This document shows, one piece after another, positions 23,010 to 35,531 of a DNA stretch of 64,000 nucleotides. Location: positions 1-64,000 of the forward strand of contig WHUX01000267.1 of NCBI GenBank assembly GCA_015179025.1, in the 5' to 3' direction. The number at the start of each line of letters is the position of its first letter. The first letter of the stretch is position 1. The notes beneath the pieces are model-generated. The model was not told the DNA's origin. It saw only the letters and a list, made by a program, of their open reading frames with translations, and ran no database searches. This DNA comes from Terfezia claveryi. Its lineage: Eukaryota; Ascomycota; Pezizomycetes; Pezizales; Pezizaceae. Position numbers and translations under genes: made by a program.

Positions 23010-24190
23010 ATGTCCGAAGCACATATAGAGGCCTCCGGCTCTGCTCCACCTTCTGAAATTGCTATGTGGCGCACCTTGGTCGCTGCCTTCCGAACTGACA
23101 ATACCCCCCTTCTGCTCTACCACATATTCCTGCAGGAACTCCCGCCTCGTTTTTCACCGCCATTCATGTAGCCCATGGTGCCGGCATACAGTCAGCACGC
23201 GGAGTACCATCAACTTTGCTCAACCACTCACAGGCACTTCTACCTCAACTGAGTCACTCTGGATCTATTATAACCGCGGATATCAATATGGCTTAACCCT
23301 CCCAAGCCTCCTCCATGACCGCGCTTCAGCACCTACCTCCACTCGTGCCCCTAAAGTCCATGAGCCTGAGAATTTTGATGGCACTCGATCAAAATTCACT
23401 CGATTTCTCACCAAGCTTTCTTTGGTGTTCTCCTCCGATCCCTCTCGATATACTAGTGAAGCAGCCAAAATTGCCTATGCTGCTTCCTACCTCTCTGGAT
23501 CTGCTGCCGATTGGTTTGAGCCCCACCTCAACAAAACAAGTGGGACCGTTGATTTCCCTACTTATGAAGCCTTCGCTAAGGCATTGAAAAATGCCTATGA
23601 CGATCCCAATGCTCACGCCACTGCAGAACGCAAATTGCTTAATCTCCGCCAAGGAGACCGCGATTGTTCCTCTTACCATGCTGAGTTTGCAACTCACGCG
23701 ACAATTTTAGCCTACGATGATAGGACTAAAATATCCTTCTTTACCAACGGGGCTAATACCGGGCTCAAAACAGCCCTTTCCTATCAAGCCTCTCCCCCAG
23801 AATCTTTCGACGAATTTGTCCAACTTTGTATTAAGCTGGACAACCGCGCTAAACTCCTACGCACCCAACACCCTCTTAGAGCCTCCGGCTCCAACCAATC
23901 CATGACCCCTACCCGTTCACCAGCCCCTTCTACTTCAGTTGGTACCGCCGCTGGACCCATGGACCTTTCGACCACAACGAAAAAACGTGGACCCTTAACC
24001 CCCGAAATCCGCAAACACTTCAGAGACAATAACCTGTGTATGTATGTGGAGGATCTGGTCATTGGGTGAAGTCTGCCCGGTCTCAGCCAAAAATAAAAAG
24101 TTGGCTGTAGCCGGTACTACCCCCACTGCCTCTCCCGACACCACCACCGACAATCTCTTTGAGTTGTCAAAAAACGAACATACTCTTTGA
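23010..24190 (+). pseudogene. T1 gag
   Basis: A Met at 23010 (MSEAHIEASGS) starts a frame that is continued after frameshifts by the gag core from about 23330: PENFDGTRSKFTRFLTK, SGSAADWFEPHL and AERKLLNLRQGD, typical of fungal Ty3/Gypsy capsid proteins. A zinc knuckle near 24035 (NLCMY..GGSGHW, CX2CX4HX4C in the ancestor) is disrupted. T2 keeps CMYCGGSGH. It would form the particle and bind element RNA. Frameshifts near 23090 and 24050 and a stop at 23168 break this copy. Confidence 0.88.
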
Positions 24191-26591
24191 TCAATGATGG
24201 CCGATCAGAGAGTGCCAGGATGCAACCTGGCGCCATCAATCCTGTCCATGACCCTGTCCATGTGTTTAATTCATTTTCTGTTTTGAAGGAAGTCCACTTA
24301 GAAGGTACTGGTTATGTATTACCTTTGGTTTCTCGTAAGTCCCGTCAACGACTAGCTCGTCGACGGCGCCTTGCGAATGCATTGCGAATTTCTAGAATTG
24401 CTGTGCTTTCTGCTGATTGTCATGATTTGGGGTCTGAAGACCCACTTGCTTTGCCGTGTATAGTCAATGAAGAGCTTTCTGCCACGTGCATGGTAGACTC
24501 GGGAGCTAGCTCCCAGTTTATCGATATTGACTATGCCATGAACATGAACTTGCCATTGGACGTGAAAAACAAGCCGGAAGATCTCGTACTTGCTGATGGG
24601 AAACCTTCACCTATCGGAAAAATCACACACACTTGCACCTTGAAACTCTCTATCGACCAACATCAAGAAACCCTCACATTCCATGTTACCAAGTTAGCCG
24701 GGTGGGACTTGATTGTGGGAAAAACATGGCTTAGGCGACACAACCCAACGATTGACTGGTCAGTTAATACCATCGCCTTCGCCTCCGGATTTTGCCATGC
24801 CCATTGCCTACCAACCCCCCTCCGAAAACACCTCCCGCGACTAACCCACTTCGGATATCAATTATTTCCAGAGCAGCTTTTCGGGTTGCTATCAAAGACC
24901 CAGATGCTCGCCTCTGTATTGCAGCAATATATGCCTCCGTTGACGAGGATGAGTCCGTTGAACCTGCTGCTAAATTGGTCCCTTCTGAATATCATGATTA
25001 TCTTTCTCTCTTTTCAGAAAAAGAAGCTCGAATACTACCCCACATCGATACGTTGACCATGCTATCCCTTTGCAAGAAGGAGCCAAACCTCCTTTTGGCG
25101 CATGTACTCTATGTCTGACTCAGAACTCAAGGAAGTACGCAAATGGATCGACGAGAATTTATCCAAATCCTTCATACGAGCCAGTTCTTCTTCTGCGGCC
25201 TCTCCGGTCCTATTTGTCAAAAAAAAAGATGGTTCCTTACGTCTATGTGTCGACTACCGTGCTCTAAATGATATCACGATTAAGGATAGAAACCCGCTAC
25301 CTCGCATCGAAGAAACCCTGAACCAGATTCGAGGATGCAAATACTTTACACGCCTCGATTTACGTGCATGCTTCAACCAAATCCGAATTAAAGAAGGTGA
25401 TGAGTGGAAAACTGCCTTCCGCACTCGGTACGGACTTTTTGAATTTCTAGTTATGCCTTTGGGTTGACTAATGCCCCTGCTACGCTCAACGATTCATGAA
25501 TGATACCCTCCGTGAATACCTCGATATCTTCTGTGTATGCTACATCGACGACATTTTGATTTACTCAAGGAATCTAAAAGAACATAAGGAACAGGTGCGA
25601 AAGGTTCTCCAAAAACTCAAGGAATCTGGGTTATTTATAAAACCAGAGAAATGCGAATTCTCGGTTGAGAAAACCTCATTCTTGGGATTTATCATCTCTG
25701 AGTATGGCTTGGAAATGGACCCGAGAAGGTTAATGCAGTTCTTAATTGGGAGACCCCTCGTTCTGTTAAGGATATCCAGTGTTTTCTTGATTCGCCAATT
25801 TTTACCGCAGGTTTATCAATAAGTATTCTGCTCTTTGCCAACCTCTTTTTAACTTGCTTCGAAAAGATGTTCCTTTTGTTTGGAATTCTTCATGTGAAGA
25901 GGTTTTTAAACTTCTCAAGGAAACCTTCACCTCCGCACCCATCCTCCGCCATTTCGACCCTGAGCTCGAGACCTTGGTCGAAACGGACGCCTCAGATTAT
26001 GTCACCTCCGGAATCCTGTCACAGAAACACCCAAAAGATGGGAAATGTGTTCTGCACCCAGTTGCATTTATTTCGGAAAAAATGTCACCCGCTGAATGCA
26101 ATTATGGCATTGGAGATAAGGAATTGCTAGCAATCATTCTGGCTCTTGAAAAATGGCACATCTACTTACACCAGCTCCCACGACCGTTCACTATCCTCAC
26201 CGACCATCACAACCTACAGAGCTTTACCTCCAAAGCCTTGCTTTCATGCCGACAAGCTCGTTGGGCGCAGGAAATAGCCCAATATAACTTCAAGATTGTC
26301 TTCAGACCCGGCACCCAGAACACCAAAGCCGATGCACTCACCAGGAGATCTGGAGACCTCCCTGAGGAAGGGGATGGTCGTGCTCGCCCAACACAGGCCC
26401 TAATACCCGCCGAGAAATTTTCGCTTTCTGCAGCCTCAATCGTTAACAATGAAGACATTCTTGCCGCCCTCAAGACTGACAAGCTCGCTCTCGAGATTAT
26501 GCACGCCCTCAAGAACGGCGCCAGAAAACACCCGATAATCCTTTGGCTGAATGTCAGCTCTCGGAGGGACTTATACTCGTTAATGGTCTAG
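24187..26591 (+). pseudogene. T1 pol: protease, reverse transcriptase, RNase H
   Basis: Protease shows CMVDSGASSQFIDI near 24490 with the catalytic Asp kept, and LIVGKTWL. Reverse transcriptase follows, with [19 protein letters not shown] (25210-25265), [13 protein letters not shown] and the CYIDDILIYS box at about 25545. RNase H shows ETDASDYVTSGIL (25980), DKELLAIIL and TDHHNLQSF (26200). Catalytic Asp residues are present throughout. One-base deletions break the frame near 25460 (GGGTTGAC; T2 has an extra C before), 25485 and 25730. A further shift near 26530 is shared with T2. The family length is normal when frames are joined. Confidence 0.92.
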
Positions 26592-27912
26592 TTTATGTTC
26601 CTGACTCCCGGAAATACACCTCCGCATTCTCCGTACCTACCACGACCACCCAGCTGCGGGACACCCCGGTCAAGCAGCCACCTATGAATTGGTATCACGA
26701 GACTACTGGTGGCCAAAGATGCGCCAGACCATAGCTCGATACCTTCGAAATTGTGATACTTGCGCCCGGATTAAACCAGCTCACATGCCCCCTATGGATT
26801 GTTAAAACCACTTCAAGTTCCATTTCGGAAGTAGTCATCTGTCTCCTTGGACCTTGTTACTGCCTTCCCGTCTCAAATGGATTCGATGCCTTATTGGTTG
26901 TAGTTGACCGATTGTCAAAAATGGCACACTATATACCTACCAACACGGACGCCAATTCCAAGCAGATTGCTAAGCTCTTCTTTGATAATGTCTTTCGCCT
27001 ACACGGAATTCCCGATTCGATCGTCTCAGACCGTGGCACTCAATTCGTATCCGAATTCACTCGCTCCTTGACCTCCCTCGTTGGGATTCAACAGAAGGTA
27101 TCAACAGCCTTCCACCCCCAACTGATGGACAAACGGAACGAATCAATGCCATCGCAGAACAATACTTGCAGGCTCACTATAATTATCAACAAGACAACTG
27201 GTCCGAATTACTCACCATGGCTGAGTTTTCCTACAACAATACCTTATCCTCGACCCTAGGTATCACCCCCTTTCAGGCTATGTACGGTGAAAATCCCAAA
27301 TACCAGATCACTACGAACTCCGCCGCCAAGCTACCCGCCCCCCAAGTGATCAAAGAATACGCGGACTGCCTTGCTGAGCTGGACGCCCATCTTCGATCAG
27401 AAATGATCTGGGCACAAGCTACCTACTCCGAACAAGCTAATAAATCTCGGATTCCGGCCCCTAAGTTCGAAATAGGGGATCAAGTGTGGTTACTTCGTCG
27501 ACATGTTAAAACAATTCGCCCATCGACAAAACTTGACTTCAAGAAGTTGGGAAAATTCCGGATAATCCAGAAGGTCTCCTCCCATGCCTATAAACTCGAC
27601 CTCCCCGCATCTATGAAAATCCATCTCGTTTTTCATGTCTCACTCCTCGAACCTGCCTCCATGGACCCCCTTCCGGGTCAAATCCAGCCTCCCCCACCAC
27701 CTGTGATCATTGAGGATGAACCCGAATGGGAAGTGGACGAAATCGTCGACTCTCGTTTCCGCGGTCGCACACTAGAATACCTTGCCCGTTGGGTAGGCTA
27801 TGACGAGCTTACCTGGGAACCTGCCGATATGTTTTCGAATGCGCCTAGTGTTGTGAAAAAATTCCACACTGCATACCCCTCGAAACCACATCCTCGCACT
27901 CTACCTAAATGA
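26592..27912 (+). pseudogene. T1 integrase with chromodomain
   Basis: The zinc-binding region (DTCARIKPA) is frameshifted here. The core shows VVVDRLSKMAHYIPTN, SIVSDRGTQFVSEF and, after a shift near 27120, MERINAI-like sequence. The intact C-terminal half from 27166 holds FSYNNTLSST, FHVSLLEPAS and a chromodomain (EWEVDEIVDSR, EYLARWVGY, LTWEPADM). A TAG near 26830 stands where the family has the conserved Trp of a WSSVS motif and is shared with T2. The chromodomain suggests targeting to silent chromatin, as in G. Confidence 0.9.
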
Positions 27913-27977
27913 GTGGAATTTGAACTTGGTATCCTGCCTTAGATTCGCAGGAGCTCATCCTTGGAAGAGGGAGCTAC

Positions 27978-29089
27978 TGTTATAGGATAACACACACGTA
28001 GGAACGCTACGTGTGTGACCAGGGGGAGGCTGAGATGGGAGGCAAGGGCAAGAGGCAAGAGGGGCAGAGGGCAGGGGACACGAGACACACGGAAGCAGTT
28101 GCCGCGTGTGTCAAGGGAGGCAGTGTTATGAACCCTCTCGAATCACGATCCTGACCCCGATCGATATCGCCGGCAACCCACGCACTTGCCAAAGTGTATC
28201 ATGTGACTATGTTCTCGACCCTGCCTCTCCTGGCTAGCCAACATCCGACCGTATCCCGGAAGTCCTAGTCGCTCACTCATGGATTTGACACTTGAGAGTC
28301 GAACCAAAACTGGCACGACTCTCAAACTAGGAAATACCCTGGAAAACCTCGAACCTTATTTTGACCCGAACCTTATTTGAGAGTCGAACCAAAACTGGCA
28401 CGACTCTCAGATTTAGGAAATACCCTGGAAACCCTCGAACCCTATTTTGACCCAGACCTTATTTGAGAGTCGAACCAAAACTGGCACGACTCTCAGATTG
28501 GGAACAACCTGCTCTCGCTCAAAACTCTTTCTTTAGCTTATCAGAAATTTCACCTTCGCTTATGTACAATTCTTCAGGTCTTCTGTTCGCACTAGCGTTA
28601 TCCGTTATTGCCAGACGCCTCGTTCTTGACAATCTCACAGGATCCGTATATCCGTGAGCTGGCTTGCGTTTTCATCTTCCGTTATGCTTTGTCTAGACCG
28701 TTGTGTTAGCCAAAAAGGTATTGTTCGAGATGGAGATAGGATCTCTATAAAAGAAGCCTGTTCTTGCCGTCTGTATTCTGTTTCTTTCTTCCCCACGCAA
28801 CAACTTGTCTACCTTCCTGTACCTAGTTGTTATACGAATATATCTGCGCCACTGTTCTTGAGTGTAGCTCAGACTACCTCGCCTTCTCAACCTTGACCTC
28901 GATACCTCGCTCGACTTTGGTTTCGCCCGAAGTCCCTAGGCACCTAATCACACACGTAGAGCTCCCTACGTGTGCGATACCTCGACACTCGCGTCCATCA
29001 CCTGCGATCGCAGGTGATACCCCGAACCAGAATAAGTCGTTGTTTACCGAGTCGACGCGGGAATTACTTTCCAACCTCCGTCCATAACA
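27978..29089 (+). repeat. T1 3' LTR
   Basis: 1112 bp, by eye identical to the 3' LTR of T2 but different from its own 5' LTR. It holds a perfect 22-bp palindrome at 28997-29018 centred on GCGATCGC; the T1 5' LTR has one mismatch there. Confidence 0.95.
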
Positions 29090-30480
29090 ATAGTATTATT
29101 ATAACAGAACTCAGCAAATAGTAATAACTCGACCAGTCATCCTGATCCCAACAGCAATACGTCCGTAGATAATGCTCAAGGGTCTGGTTGACTTGTTCGG
29201 TTTGACCATCAGTTTGGGGGTGATATACCGAGGTCTTATCTAACTTAACTCCTAATAACCGTATTACTTCCATCTAAACAACTTATAAACACTGAATCCC
29301 GATCCGAAACAACACTTTTTGGTAATCCATGCAGCCTCCAAACCTCCTTAACAAATATCCCAGCCAACTCTTTTGCCTTCCGTTCTTTAAGGAATGAAAT
29401 GTGACATTTAGTAAACCTATCAACAATAACCAGATCTGATTATACCCTTTAACTGGTGTAAATCAGTATGAAATCCATCGAAATATGTTCCCACGGCCTA
29501 TAGGGGATTGGAAGAGGTACGAGCTTGCCATATTTCTTATGTCTTGCTGTCTTGTTTCTTTGGCAAGTATCACATGTGCAAAGTAGTTTCGTACCCAGTC
29601 TTCCATATTAGGCCAGTAGTAATTTCGTTTCATGAGCTCGAGGGTTTTGTCATTCCGAAATGACCTGCAACTTTAGCATCGTGACTGGAAAGCCACTTTC
29701 AACTTAAGGGAGTTGTTGTCAGGTATATATAGGCGACGTTCATAGGTTACCATGTCATCTTCTAAACCGTAATGATCGAGTCTAGGTACTCCTTGCCAAA
29801 TTCAACGCATTCCGAATCCCTAACCACTTGTCATCCTTGAGGCCAGCCTCTAGGATCTCTTTTGACCAACTTGATTCTTCATTTGTGAGGCCTTCACTGC
29901 CATAATTGCGCGTTACTAGACTCTCCTCACTTGTTCCTAGTTGGAATTGACCAGGCTTGAACATCCGAATCGTGTGGTCCTGCTTCTCTCCCCTCCTTCG
30001 AGGTCAGGATCAACCTGACGAGAAAGCGCATCTGCTTTGCCATTTTTATCACCTGGGCGTAGATGATTCTAAAATTAAACTGGCTTAGTATTTCCGCCCA
30101 TCTGGCCTGCCTTCATTGAGTATCTTAGTGGAATTAAAGTACTCAAGGTTCTTTGATCCGTATACACAATTATCTCCTCCGGGCACCCATGAGAAAATGT
30201 CTCCATTCCTGGAAACAATTAACAATTACGACCATCTCTTTGTATGGACATCGTAATTAAGTTCTGCTGGATAAAGCATTTGAATAGTATGCTACTGGGT
30301 GCCAACGACCATCTGGTTCTTTTTGGGATAGAATACCAGCTTTTGCTAGATCAGACGCATCTGTCTCATATTTTTGGTCTTCTGGGTGATAATGGCATAG
30401 TATCGGAGCAGTGTGAACCTATATTTTAACTCATCGAAGGCCTGTTGACACTGCTGTGTCCAGTTCTAAGGAACTCCATT
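29090..30480 (-). pseudogene. G2 integrase core, zinc region and RNase H
   Basis: Continuation of G2 beyond T1. The minus strand encodes HPQTDGQTEQVNQTLEHY (29200), SDRD-like and SHFIPLKN-like segments, the zinc region with KRNYYWP (Arg kept where G1 and G3 have a stop), then RNase H around 30000-30450. Many one-base deletions scatter the frame, for example at 30111-30120 where one base is missing exactly at a G/A difference between G1 and G3. Catalytic codons that can be read look ancestral. Confidence 0.85.
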
Positions 30481-32280
30481 GTGCGTTAGTGTCTGAATCG
30501 GCAAAGCCAAACTACTAAAGCCTTGAATAAACCGGCGATAGAAATTAGCAAAACCAATAAACCTTGCACTTCTTTGACGTTCCGAGGAGCCTGCCAGGCG
30601 AGGATGTCCTCGACTTTCTTCTGCCCCATTTGTATCCCCTTTGTACCTACTTTAAATCCCACGAATTCGACTTCTGGGACATGGAAGATACACTTGTCTA
30701 TGTTGACACAAAGGTTATTCTCCGTTAGTTTCTGCAGCACCCAACGGACAAGCTCGACATGTTCTTCCTCTGTTTGGGTATAAATGAGGATATCATCAAT
30801 ATATACAACTATTCCTCGGTCAATTCGTTCCGATAGAATATTGTTAACATGTCACTGGAAAACAGATGGCACATTAGTTAGCCCAAAAGGCATAACTGTA
30901 TATTCATATAAGCATATCTTGTCTTGAATGCTGTTTTCCACTCGTCTCCAGCTGCTATTCTGAGTAGGTTAAACCGAGTTTGAGATCGAGTTTGGAGAAA
31001 ACCTGTGAAGTACCAACTTGTTCCATTAGGGTAGTCATAAGTGGTAGGGATACTTGTCTTTTTTGGTTATGGCATTGAGCCCTCTATAGTCTACGACTAT
31101 TCTGAGCTTGCCATTTGGCTGTTTGGCGAAGAATATAGGAGCGCCAGCACTGCTTTTGCTCGTCTTATCTTGCCGGTTCGGAGCATCTCATCTAGGTATT
31201 CTTTGAGAAGCTCCAGTTCATCAGGGGAGAGGGGGTATAGTTTTCCTGACGGGGGACTCTTTCCTTCTTCTAACTCAATTGTCATGTCTTGTGGACCGTG
31301 CTGGGAAGGGCGGATTGCAACTCCTTTCCAAAGATTTTTACAAAATCCCTGTACTGTGTTGGCAATCGATCAGCAAGTTCATGATATTTTCAGTCGCTGT
31401 TATTTTCATAACCTTGCGAACGTCTCTATTAGCGAACTTCTGATAATCCCATTCCCCTATTTCAATTAATCGACATATTGAGTCTCTGCAAGTACTTCGT
31501 CAAAGTCAGCGAAATCAGTAACCTCCTCGATTTCCAACGCTCTTTTTAGCTCGAGTCCATAAGGAGTGGTGACTCGTAGCTTATCACAATTGGCTTTAAT
31601 CCAATCCATCCCCAAAATGAGTGGAAGACCTGGTTCGAGGCACGCAACCTCAGTTACCAGGTCAAGGTTTTTTTTCCAGATCTTGCATCTGGGACCTCCA
31701 TCTGCAGGTTCTGAACCTGCACTGTGCCAGACCTCTTGAGAATCGAGCCGTCGGCGCTCTCTAATCTCAGTCTTTTCTCCCTCTTAACTCAAGGCAGCAT
31801 CATCTGTTCAACGAAAGAAGAATCAAAAATCGTGGCTTCTGCGCCAGTATCAACAAAGCATTAATGGAAATTTCGCGTTTATTTCCTCCGTACATCCAAG
31901 ATAACTTAACAGAGATAAGAAATTTCAGTCCTTCACGCTTCAATACCTTCGCACCCGATTTTCCTGCCAAAGAGAGATCCTTAATTCCATCCAATGAAAT
32001 ATCCGGCACCGCCACCTTTCGTGGTCTTTTTTCGAGTGCGCCAATATGAGGAGCCACCTCATCATCAGCTTTTCTTTTTGTCCCTTTTTTTGCGTTTTTA
32101 TTTGATAAAGAAAGAGAAGAAATAGCAGAAGAAGACAAATTGCGAGAAACAGAACTAATCAAAACAGGGTCAATATCCATAGGTTCCCCTTCATGTTCCT
32201 CCTTCCAACTGCCAACAGAGATGCCATTCCTTATAACACAAATAGAAAACCAATCCTGCGAGACTATCTGACCCGACGTA
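30481..32280 (-). pseudogene. G2 reverse transcriptase and protease
   Basis: The minus strand shows the thumb region ([19 protein letters not shown], 30700-30640), YIDD at about 30800, FSKLDLK at about 30990 with the catalytic Asp kept, and the protease active site DTGAEA near 31840 with Asp kept. Compared with G1 and G3 it has fewer C-to-T changes but many single-base losses, so no long frame survives. It is the best guide to the ancestral G pol. Confidence 0.86.
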
Positions 32281-34353
32281 CTAGATAGCCCGCATCCCTA
32301 ACAGTCCGAATTTTCCCCATAATCCAACTCATCCTCACTACAATATGCCCAAACTGAACCTCAAGTGGCGCTACTACAGCCGCTCCTGCAGACACTGTGC
32401 CACTTTCTTTGCCTCCTCTTTTCCTTTCCTTTCCCTTTACCTTTGACTCATCCGTAACCTTCCAACCAATTGAACAGTCACCCATCATGTGAGTTTTGTC
32501 CCACACTTGATGCACTGTCCATCCTTTTCCGAGCCTGTCGCATTGCATATGTGACTTTGTCTTGACCAGGCTCTTTTTCCTTCTTGGAGAAGTATCGGAC
32601 TTGGGCTTGGATTTGGCATCGGGCTTGGTTTTCGCCTTCTGCTTTGGTTTGGTAATCCGATCTTTGAGATTGTCGGATTTCTTTTCGGTAGTCTTGGGGT
32701 ATTGGGTACCTCCTTTTTCGCACCAGCAGCCTGTTCTTTTTGACGGAACTGGCTCTGTGCATGTGCCTCCCTAACCTTCTCATACTCAACCTGAGACCCA
32801 GCATTTGCGATAGCCTGGAAGCACATTTCTGTACTAGCAGGTACCTTATCTAGAATGTCTTTGTCAGTACTGACTCGGACCATATGGGCCCGAGTCTCAG
32901 GCTGAATTGACTAATCAGGTGCTCCAGAGCTGTTCCTGGTAGTTCCACTACCAACTGATGAACCCTGACATGAGCGATGAAATCTTTCATCAACTCACCT
33001 TTTTTCTGGAACTCCTTCTGAAGGAGACCTTAGCATCCCACTTCTCATGCTGGTTCTGGTGTGCATTTATGAATTCACGTTTAAAGACATTAAACATGTC
33101 CCATTCAACCCATCCGGAGTTGGATCTGGTGTACGCTTGTGTTGGTTTGCATAATACCAAGTGCTCGCACCTCCTGTAAGTAGATCCGCTACGAACAGGA
33201 TTTTTTCGCTATGAGTAGAATATGTCAGTGGCATGCGTTCAAGGTGTGGTCTACCTTCATTAGAATTCCTTCAGCTTACTTGAAGTTCCATCAAACTTCG
33301 AGGTAAGGGGAGGTTTCGGGTTCTTTCTTGTCAGAAAGAACTCGGGTTTTCTGAACTGGAGGTGGAGGAGGTGGAGGTGGTGGAGGTGGTACTGGACCTG
33401 TCCGAGTACCAGGATGATGAAATCTTCGATGTCATCATCAATCGATCGAGTTCGTTTGGGTGGGCTGTTGGCCAAGTGGTTGCTCTTGTAGGTCTTTGAG
33501 CTTTCGTTTGTGAGTTTGATTCGGCGAGAGAGTTCTTCTACCGATTCCTTGTTAGTTTCAAACTCCGAATACGATCATCTTGTTCTTGTTTGATGCTTTT
33601 TGTGCCCAATCATTCAGCTTGCCACATCTGCCTTGATCCATCGAACTCAACCTTAGCTGCATCTATTATTGCCTCCATATCCTCCTTGAGCTTCTTTGTA
33701 GCTCTTTCCATTGGATTTCTAACGTTTCCTTAATGGAAACTGTTAGCCTTTTACAGAGTCTTCTTGTCCATCCGTTGGCCCTTTTAGAGCTACTACTTCT
33801 TCAGTTACCTGTTGTCGTAGAACTTTAGTCTTCATAAGTGCTCTAGCACCATTAATACAATAGTATGAGCTTCTTGTGCTTGTTTTAGAAAACTAGCTTG
33901 GGCATTTAGACCTTCTGTAAGGTTCAGAATTTGGCTCATTGCCGTTCGAATTCTGTGGCTCCATCATGAACTATTCTAGCCAATAATTCGTTATATTCTT
34001 GTTGGCTTAGTCCTGTCGAGGGGTCGAATTGGACATAGTGGGGGTTGTGCGGGATGGTGTTGGGAAGAGGCATTACTGTTGTTCGTCGAGATGGTCTTCG
34101 GAAGGTAGGCCAAATCGATCAATTAATCCAGGTGGAAATGACTGTAATTCGTCTGGACTATATATGGATGTCTTGAGGATTCTATCCCACGAGATAGGAT
34201 ATCCTCCATTGGGATGTCAATAGATCATCTTTCATATCAGTATCGACTGTGGAAGATTGTGAGGTCTTTGTATGATGGCAGGAGTGTGACATCTGGGAAT
34301 ATAAGGGGTTGGTAGGGCTGGCGAGGCCCTCTTGGTGTCTATGAACTAGACAT
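32281..34353 (-). pseudogene. G2 gag
   Basis: From a Met codon ending at 34353 the minus strand repeats the G gag plan: acidic start, coiled-coil-like middle, proline-rich stretch near 33390, PKFDGTSSKLKEF at about 33270, and the zinc knuckle near 32510-32480 with all three Cys and the His (CIKCG, THMMGDC). Early TAG at codon 5 as in G1 and G3. Many one-base deletions. Region 34354-34830 to the LTR shows no gene. Confidence 0.82.
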
Positions 34354-35531
34354 GATTAGAGTATATAGCAAATATACGAGAATCACTGCTACAAAGTAAT
34401 GTCATGGGGGCCCTATTAACTGATAGTGCTCTTGCAACTATTAGGAATGGCCGTAATTTCCTGCCGCAATGATATCTATTCCGCAACACAGAATATCAAT
34501 CCTATAGCAGTAAAGTTTAGTCCAACAGTAGTTCCTCACGACGGATCTTATTTCAACACAAAATAAATTCATATTACTTAAACATAAAGTTAACTCAAGA
34601 CTTAGAACTTTGTAGGCTTCGTGTACTCAAGGTGCTCTTGCTTTCGAATACTCGCTGGTAGTAGAATAAATTCAACCGGAACTACTTGCACTATTTATAT
34701 CCACGGTGTTTGTAGATATTCTTATGATAAAAATATTTTATAAAACGGGGGCCTACCTATCACCTTGGAATTTCTTCCTAAGTGTTATGCCATCCACACC
34801 TTTGTTAATGCAGTTGCTATCTGCACTCATTGTCACAGGTTACTAACCTGAATGTAGGGAATATTTCCATGTCTGTATGTTATATGTACTTCGCTTATAG
34901 CTCGCTTATCCCATTAAAGAATTATTATTTGAGACAACTAAATTCAATTTCAGACACGTTACCAATCTCCAATACTATCGAATTACCATCCGACAATATT
35001 CGAAGGCATCTAATTATGTTTCTGGCAATATTCACTTAATAGTATCTAGTGTCTATTGAAAATAATGTTCAGCTGCATATAACTCTATGAATAGAGAACC
35101 GTGGGTCACAAGTAGATTACCATTGGAAAGGTGTCAACGCATAGAAGATTATAGAATCTTAGTTTATCTCATACACAAATTATTCATGGAGTTATTACCA
35201 ATAATAAGTAAACCTCCTCGTGGACCTATATGACCATATTAAAAGTCTTATATCTACATGAGTTTAACTCCGATTAAAAAGGATTGCAGAAATGGAATCA
35301 GGACGAAGAGTAGGCCTAGATAGAACCTTGAAACATTAAATTCGGAGAACTTTATGTTTTGGCCCTACCTTTGGCCTCTATTCTGGGCACACTCCCTTAT
35401 AGTGTCACTGGACGCACTTTGGTCTAAAGTGCGCCCTCATGGCTTCATTTTTTTATTTATTTTTACTGAATTATTTTCCTGCAGTTCAGGTTAATAATTC
35501 ATATTCAGGGTAACGCCAAGACTTCAGGGTA

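Larger units (their letters stand above)
21861..29089 (+). mobile_element. T1, full-length chromodomain Ty3/Gypsy retrotransposon
   Basis: The element has two LTRs of about 1.11 kb (TG...CA ends) and a target duplication ATAGT at 21856-21860 and 29090-29094. It is inserted in the G2 integrase. Internal order is gag, protease, reverse transcriptase, RNase H, integrase, chromodomain, all plus strand. The homologous site is empty in G1 (about 6359-6369) and in the scrap at 2867-3085. A purine tract GGAAGAGGGAGC precedes the 3' LTR. No TGG-type tRNA primer site is visible directly after the 5' LTR (TTTTGTTGCGTCGC). Confidence 0.96.
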